A stretch of 10,715 bases of DNA from contig DAOUDK010000097.1 in the NCBI GenBank assembly GCA_034431315.1, positions 1-10,715 of the forward strand, written 5' to 3'. The position numbers were made by a program, and so were the translations under genes. The stretch's first letter is position 1. The number at the start of each line of letters is the position of its first letter. Positions 7,005-10,715 of the stretch are shown here, one piece after another. The notes under the pieces are model-generated. The model did not search any database. It was not told the origin of the DNA and saw only the letters and a program-made list of their open reading frames with translations. Source of the stretch: JAUWOY01 sp034431315. GTDB lineage: Bacteria; Chloroflexota; Anaerolineae; VGOG01.

Positions 7005-7582
7005 TGGCTTTCGATCTGAATCAAGCCGTAGCCAAAGTCGAGGAACGATTGGCTAACACCGAGGAGACGACAGCCTGGCCAGTTCTCATCTTGCTCTGTG
7101 GGCTGCCGGCCACAGGCAAGTCCTACCTGGCCCGCCGCCTGGTCGAGCGGATGCCCTTCGTGATCGTGGAAACAGACTTCGTGCGCAAAACTCTGTTTCC
7201 CACGCCTACCTACTCGGCGCAGGAGAGCGGCCTGGTTCATCGTGTCTGTCATGCCCTCATGGAAAAGCTCCTCAGGCGCGGCGCACGAGTCGTCTTCGAT
7301 GCCACCAATCTCGCCGAGTTTCACCGGGAGAAAGTCTATCGCCTGGCCAGGTCAGCGGCAGCTAAGCTGGTCATTGTCCAGACGGTTGCTCCAGAGGCGG
7401 TGGTGCGAGAGCGTCTGGAGAAGCGCAAGGTCGCCCGCGACTCTGATGACATCTCCGATGCCACCTGGGCAATTTACAAGCGCATGGCCTCCGATCAGCA
7501 GCCTATCGGCCATCCCCATTTGATCATTGATACCAGTGGCGACCTCGGAAAGGCAGTGAACAAGATCCTGCGAATGGCATAG
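7004..7582 (+). CDS. P-loop kinase of the AAA_33 / zeta-toxin-like class
   Basis: The 192-residue protein is a small P-loop phosphotransferase. The Walker A motif GLPATGKS is at residues 33-40. The strand and acidic site IVETDFVRK (D58, R61) resembles the catalytic Asp/Arg of polynucleotide-kinase and zeta-toxin relatives. VVFDATN (97-102) is the typical second motif of the AAA_33 group. ERLEKRK (136-142) fits the arginine-rich lid. The extent matches single-domain members of this class. These enzymes phosphorylate nucleic acid ends, nucleoside or sugar metabolites, or UDP-sugars in zeta toxins. The target here is unknown. Its start codon overlaps the stop of the four-TM membrane protein by one base, and the lipid kinase begins eight bases after its stop, so the three are very likely one operon. 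No antitoxin-like gene is adjacent, so a toxin role is not supported. Confidence 0.85.
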   Translation: MAFDLNQAVAKVEERLANTEETTAWPVLILLCGLPATGKSYLARRLVERMPFVIVETDFVRKTLFPTPTYSAQESGLVHRVCHALMEKLLRRGARVVFDATNLAEFHREKVYRLARSAAAKLVIVQTVAPEAVVRERLEKRKVARDSDDISDATWAIYKRMASDQQPIGHPHLIIDTSGDLGKAVNKILRMA

Positions 7583-7590
7583 ATACTTCG

Positions 7591-8544
7591 ATGAGGCTCA
7601 GTACAAGAATGAAAGCTATGTTGATCTTCAATCCTGTGGCCGGAGCCCGAGAGGTGGAGCGGGAACTGGAGCAGGTCATAGACTATTGGGAAGGCCGGGG
7701 CTGGCAGGTGAATTTCAGGGAGACCTGGGGGGCAGGTGATGCTATGACCTTTGCCCGTGAGGCGGTGACTGCCGGCTGCCAGGCTGTGTTCGTAGCCGGC
7801 GGCGATGGTACGGTAAGCGAAGTGGCCGATGGCCTGGCTGGCAGTGACGTCGCCCTGGGGGTACTGCCCGCCGGTGTGGGTAACGTGTGGGCGCTGGAGA
7901 TGGGCATCCCCACCCCTTCACCGCTGCGAAGACACGCCTTGCTCGACGCGGCCAAGATGTTGGCGGAAGGCGAAATCCGTCGCATTGACCTGGGCAGGGC
8001 TGGCCAGCGCCACTTCATCCTCTGGGCTGGCATTGGCCTGGACGCCCAAGTGACCGAGCGAATGGAGCATCGCGCCAGGCCCACGAAGCGCCTGGGCACC
8101 CTGGCCTATGCTGTGGCCGCTGTCCTGGTGGCCAAGGATTTTCGGGGCACTCGGATGAGGGTGGTAATAGATGGTCACAACATCAACACTCGGGCCATCT
8201 TGGTCATTGTAAGCAATGTGCAGCTCTACGCCAGGCTGCTGCGAGTCGCAGCCGAGGCATATCTCGACGATGGCTTGCTGGACGTTTGCATTTTCAAGGG
8301 GAGCAACCTCGCCTCCACCGTCCAGCATGCCATTAAGGTATTTGCCCGTCGCCACCTCCGCGATCCCCAGGTCGAGTATTATCAGTGCCGGAAGGTGAGC
8401 ATCAGCACCGCTACCCCCTTACCCGTCCAGGTAGATGGGGACCCCATCGGCGTCACACCCATGGAATTCGAAATCGTGCCCCAGGCTCTAAACATCATCG
8501 TGCCGCAAAACTCATCCAGGCGGCTCTTTCTCAACGCTCAATGA
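7591..8544 (+). CDS. Diacylglycerol kinase-family lipid kinase (DagK/YegS type)
   Basis: The 317-residue protein has the DAGK catalytic domain, which phosphorylates diacylglycerol or a related lipid at the inner face of the membrane. The opening AMLIFNPVAG (about residues 9-18), the GGDGT nucleotide-binding motif (70-74) in VFVAGGDGTVSEVADGL, and the following LPAGVGNVWALEMGIP match the family. The last motif normally reads LPxGTGN; here Val replaces Thr. A C-terminal beta domain (LDDGLLDVCIFKG... and VQVDGDPIG) is also typical. Length is normal for the bacterial family. The ATG at 7591 is given, but the ATG at 7609 (MKAMLIFNPVAG) is an equally good start because neither has a clear Shine-Dalgarno. 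It lies eight bases after the P-loop kinase. The exact lipid substrate (diacylglycerol, ceramide, polyprenol-type) cannot be told. Confidence 0.9.
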   Translation: MRLSTRMKAMLIFNPVAGAREVERELEQVIDYWEGRGWQVNFRETWGAGDAMTFAREAVTAGCQAVFVAGGDGTVSEVADGLAGSDVALGVLPAGVGNVWALEMGIPTPSPLRRHALLDAAKMLAEGEIRRIDLGRAGQRHFILWAGIGLDAQVTERMEHRARPTKRLGTLAYAVAAVLVAKDFRGTRMRVVIDGHNINTRAILVIVSNVQLYARLLRVAAEAYLDDGLLDVCIFKGSNLASTVQHAIKVFARRHLRDPQVEYYQCRKVSISTATPLPVQVDGDPIGVTPMEFEIVPQALNIIVPQNSSRRLFLNAQ

Positions 8545-8547
8545 AGT

Positions 8548-8576
8548 TTGACATTACCGCCAACTTGGGTTACAAT
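8548..8576 (+). promoter_or_regulatory. Near-consensus promoter for the lipoprotein and glycosyltransferase genes
   Basis: A perfect TTGACA (8548-8553), a 17-base spacer and TACAAT (8571-8576, five of six) sit immediately after the stop of the lipid kinase. Transcription should start near 8583, leaving a leader of about 26 bases with AAGGAGG before the ATG at 8609. It is the best promoter match in the window. Confidence 0.82.
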
Positions 8577-8597
8577 TGCCCCTGTCATCACGACGAC

Positions 8598-8604
8598 AAG
8601 GAGG
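8598..8604 (+). promoter_or_regulatory. Ribosome binding site fixing the lipoprotein start
   Basis: AAGGAGG lies four bases before the ATG at 8609. The upstream in-frame ATG at 8576 falls on the -10 element and has no such site, so 8609 is the start. Confidence 0.8.
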
Positions 8605-8608
8605 CAAG

Positions 8609-8872
8609 ATGAAATTGCTGAGGGTTCTTTTCTCGCTGATCGTAATTATCGGGCTGCTAGCCGGTTGCAAGAAACCGCCAGAGCCGACACCTACGCCAGT
8701 GCCCACCGCGGCCCTTGTGCCAGCGGCAGCAACGCCGGTGCCACCCACGGCTACACCGGCGGCGGCAACTCCCTATCCGGTGCTGCCCACGTCTACACCG
8801 GCGGCGGCGACTCCCTATCCGGTGCTACCCACGCCTACGCCAGCACCGGCGACTCCCTATCCCAGCGGGTAG
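8609..8872 (+). CDS. Small Pro/Thr-rich lipoprotein
   Basis: The 87-residue product begins MKLLRVLFSLIVIIGLLAGC, a lipoprotein signal peptide with the lipobox LAGC (lipidated Cys at residue 20). The mature part is almost entirely low complexity: KKPPEPTPTPVPTAALVPAAATPVPP followed by two copies of TPAAATPYPVLPT(S/P) and a shortened third ending in ATPYPSG. No globular domain is seen. Such Pro/Thr tails usually serve as extended spacers between the membrane and something outside, or are what remains of a linker whose folded domain was lost. The gene is expressed from the strong promoter at 8548-8576 and ends 16 bases before the glycosyltransferase-like gene, so both may be co-transcribed. Role unknown. 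Confidence 0.8.
   Translation: MKLLRVLFSLIVIIGLLAGCKKPPEPTPTPVPTAALVPAAATPVPPTATPAAATPYPVLPTSTPAAATPYPVLPTPTPAPATPYPSG
8753..8872 (+). repeat. 42-bp tandem repeat within the lipoprotein gene
   Basis: Units at 8753-8794 and 8795-8836 differ at only a few positions. A third, truncated and diverged unit at 8837-8872 ends in the stop codon. The period of 42 bp keeps the frame and gives a 14-residue unit (TPAAATPYPVLPTS and close variants). The near identity at the DNA level points to recent duplication or slippage. Confidence 0.9.
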
Positions 8873-8888
8873 GTGTAGGCCGCTGCAG

Positions 8889-10715
8889 ATGTTGGATAAA
8901 AAGCTCATACTGGGATTGCTCCTTATCATCTTGGCAGCTCTCAGCAGTGGCTGTGCTGGCTCCATCGTCGAGATGGACAACGTTCAGGAAAGGCTAGATA
9001 GGGCTGCCCCGCTGATCGCCGGCTCCCAAACTGTGGGCCAGACTTTCGTTTCTCACTATCCCCGCCTCTCGGCTGTTGAGCTGCTTTTGGTCGTCTATCC
9101 TGACGACGGCTCGTTCCCTGCCACTCCCCGCACTCTGACCTTTCACCTTCGCTCCGATCCCCAGGACGAAGCAGACATCGTCACCCTTACCGTTGACACC
9201 TCCCACTTGGAACACAACGACCCACTTCGTTTCTCCTTTCCTCCCCAGGCCAACTCGGAGGACAAGACCTACTACTTTTTCCTCGACGCGACGGAGGGAA
9301 ACAGGACGACGGTTTGGCATAACTCCTTCGATGCCTACGGCGAGGGGACGGTGTATCTGGATGGTCAGCCGAGTGAGGGCGACCTGCATTTCAAGACCTA
9401 CTATGACTACAACCTGGCAAGCATGGCCCGCGATGTCTGGCGCGGCCTGCTCGGCGGGGCCTGGCTGATTCTGCCTCTGCTGGCTCTTTTCACCCTCCCT
9501 GGCTACTTGCTCCACAACCTGCTACCGTTCGAGTCCGAAGTGGATCCTTTGGAGCATCTAGCACTCGCCGTCGGCTTGAGCCTGGCCCTGGTGCCGCTGG
9601 CGCTGCTTCTCTGCTCTGCCCTGGGCATTGCCTTGAATGGGACCAGGGTTTTCATAGCAGTGGCGGCGTTGAGCATCGTGGCTCTCTGGCGGCTGGTTTG
9701 CACGGGTTTCAGGGACTTGAAGCGTTGGCTGTACCCCGCCAATAGGCCCCTCATCGTCGTTTTCCTCTTCATTTTCCTCGTGTCCCTCCTGGTGCGCTTT
9801 CTCCACATCCGCACTTTGGTCGTGCCATCTTGGATTGACTCGGTACATCACACCTTGATCACGCAGTTGATAGTGGCCCAGGGCGGGGTGCCGCAATCCT
9901 ATGAGCCTCTCTTGCCGATAGGGGAATTCATCTATCACTTTGGCTTTCACTCCCTGGTGGCCGCTTTCCACTGGTTGACGGGCTTGGAGATACCCAGGGC
10001 CATGCTCGTCGTGGGGCAGGTCATCAATGGGCTCATGGTGCTCTCTGCCTATCTATTGGTGAAGTGCTTGACTGGCCGCCGCCTGGCGGGCCTGTTCGGA
10101 TCCCTGATCGTAGGCTTGATCTCCTTCATGCCTGCCTACTACGTCAGTTGGGGGCGCTACACCCAGTTGGCAGGGCTCGCCCTTCTGCCCACGGCAATCG
10201 CGTTCACGATGAGAAGTGTCGGTAGATCGCCGGCCTGCCCCCGTCGGAGGCTAGACTCCGGTAAGCCTTCCCGCCTCCAACCTCCAACTTCCAACCTCCA
10301 ACCTCCAACCTCCAACCTCCAACTTCCAATCGCTGCCGTCAGCGTGGCCGGGTTGCTGCTCACCCATTATCGAGTATTGATATTCTACGGCTGTTTTGTG
10401 TTGGCTTATCTGCTCTGCGAGACCTTCACCCATCGCGGTGAGCCCTCCGTGCTTCTGAGACATTGGGGCCGAGCTGCCATGATATGCCTTTCAACCACCC
10501 TGCTGACCCTGCCCTGGCTCGTTAATCTAGCTCGTGCTCTGCTGCCCCTGGCGACGCTGCCCTCCAGAATGCAGGGGCCACCTTCGTACAATGTTGTTCC
10601 CTACGATCTGATCATGATCGGGCATAACCGGGAGCTGATCGTCCTCTCCATCGGTGGCCTCCTTTGGGGTCTCTACAAGCGAGAGCGAGCCGTGATTCTG
10701 ACAGCCCTTTGGGTG
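8889..10715 (+). CDS. GT-C-type membrane glycosyltransferase-like protein with N-terminal beta domain (runs off right edge)
   Basis: This reading frame is open from the ATG at 8889 to the edge, 609 codons without a stop. Residues 5-20 form a hydrophobic signal anchor (LILGLLLIILAALSSGC). Residues about 42-175 are a soluble, beta-rich outer domain (GQTFVSHYPRLSAVELLLVVYP...TLTFHLRSDP...YYFFLDATEG...YLDGQ...GDLHFKTYYDY). Hydrophobic segments follow near 187-208, 222-246, 250-268 and 285-303, with more after. The loop PSWIDSVHHTLITQLI carries D317 in the position expected for the catalytic Asp in the first outer loop of GT-C (PMT/GT39-like) enzymes that use polyprenyl-phosphate sugars. Residues about 443-480 are a hydrophilic insert made by a heptamer repeat. 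The Shine-Dalgarno is weak (GTAGGTGTAGG), suggesting dependence on the lipoprotein gene 16 bases upstream. The C-terminal part is missing from the window. Glycosyltransferase activity is inferred from topology and this loop. Confidence 0.8.
   Translation, partial: MLDKKLILGLLLIILAALSSGCAGSIVEMDNVQERLDRAAPLIAGSQTVGQTFVSHYPRLSAVELLLVVYPDDGSFPATPRTLTFHLRSDPQDEADIVTLTVDTSHLEHNDPLRFSFPPQANSEDKTYYFFLDATEGNRTTVWHNSFDAYGEGTVYLDGQPSEGDLHFKTYYDYNLASMARDVWRGLLGGAWLILPLLALFTLPGYLLHNLLPFESEVDPLEHLALAVGLSLALVPLALLLCSALGIALNGTRVFIAVAALSIVALWRLVCTGFRDLKRWLYPANRPLIVVFLFIFLVSLLVRFLHIRTLVVPSWIDSVHHTLITQLIVAQGGVPQSYEPLLPIGEFIYHFGFHSLVAAFHWLTGLEIPRAMLVVGQVINGLMVLSAYLLVKCLTGRRLAGLFGSLIVGLISFMPAYYVSWGRYTQLAGLALLPTAIAFTMRSVGRSPACPRRRLDSGKPSRLQPPTSNLQPPTSNLQLPIAAVSVAGLLLTHYRVLIFYGCFVLAYLLCETFTHRGEPSVLLRHWGRAAMICLSTTLLTLPWLVNLARALLPLATLPSRMQGPPSYNVVPYDLIMIGHNRELIVLSIGGLLWGLYKRERAVILTALWV
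10245..10260. repeat. Small inverted repeat beside the heptamer tract
   Basis: CGGAG (10245-10249) and CTCCG (10256-10260) enclose GCTAGA, a quasi-palindrome centred on CTAG. It lies 13 bases before the heptamer repeats and within the same foreign-looking hydrophilic insert, so it may be the edge of the inserted repeat element. Confidence 0.5.
10274..10329. repeat. Heptamer tandem repeat (TTGGAGG/TTGGAAG type), eight units, in frame within a gene
   Basis: Eight consecutive heptamers fill 10274-10329: six CCTCCAA and two CTTCCAA (units 3 and 8), or TTGGAGG/TTGGAAG on the other strand. Three units make 21 bp, so the coding frame is preserved and yields the repeated peptide LQPPTSN. Short tandem heptamers of this kind are usually found between genes in Chloroflexota and Cyanobacteria; that comparison is from general knowledge. 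Confidence 0.92.

Noticed and set aside
7004..7582. A toxin-antitoxin pair based on the zeta-like kinase
   Set aside because: The neighbour is a four-TM membrane protein and not an epsilon-like or DNA-binding antitoxin, and the motifs fit the broad AAA_33 kinase class equally well.
8548..8997. Plus-strand open frame of 149 codons overlapping the lipoprotein
   Set aside because: It reads the 42-bp repeat in another frame and runs into the start of the glycosyltransferase-like gene. The lipoprotein frame has the lipobox and the ribosome binding site.
10274..10329. CRISPR-like array
   Set aside because: The units are contiguous 7-mers with no spacers and no cas genes nearby.

Overview
The window looks like a stretch of chromosome from a GC-rich, free-living bacterium, most likely a Chloroflexota member (Anaerolineae or a relative). 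This is inferred from style, not from a marker gene. The signs are Pro/Thr-rich 'TPTPTP' linkers, ECF sigma factors paired with one-TM anti-sigma-like proteins carrying large beta-rich outer domains, a many-TM glycosyltransferase-like protein with an N-terminal outer domain, and degenerate TTGGAGG-type heptamer repeats. No rRNA, tRNA, CRISPR array, transposase or phage gene was seen.

Left part (1-5212), all on the minus strand. Reading in the direction of transcription: an ECF sigma factor (5212-4670) overlaps by 11 bp a large 806-residue anti-sigma-like membrane protein (4680-2260). A strong hairpin terminator follows (2189-2159). A second ECF sigma factor (2049-1462) comes next, then a smaller 386-residue anti-sigma-like membrane protein (1396-236) and a second terminator hairpin (221-188). 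Last is the start of a secreted protein (56 to the left edge). These are two consecutive sigma/anti-sigma cassettes whose membrane proteins are built from the same repeated outer module. Each cassette probably senses something at the cell envelope and adjusts transcription.

Middle part (5213-8544), plus strand. A divergent intergenic region carries a good promoter for a PIG-L/LmbE-type zinc deacetylase (5458-6333). A second promoter overlaps the end of that gene. It serves a compact group: a four-TM membrane protein of unknown function (6399-7004), a P-loop kinase of the AAA_33/zeta-toxin-like class sharing one base with it (7004-7582), and a diacylglycerol-kinase-family lipid kinase (7591-8544).

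Right part (8545-10715), plus strand. A near-consensus promoter (TTGACA, 17 bp, TACAAT) precedes a small Pro/Thr-rich lipoprotein built on a 42-bp tandem repeat (8609-8872). After 16 bp comes a long gene that runs off the right edge (8889 onward, 609 codons seen). It encodes a polytopic GT-C-type glycosyltransferase-like protein with an N-terminal extracytoplasmic beta domain. A repeat tract of eight heptamers lies in frame inside that gene and appears to have added about 38 residues to one loop.

No stretch longer than about 250 bases is without a gene.
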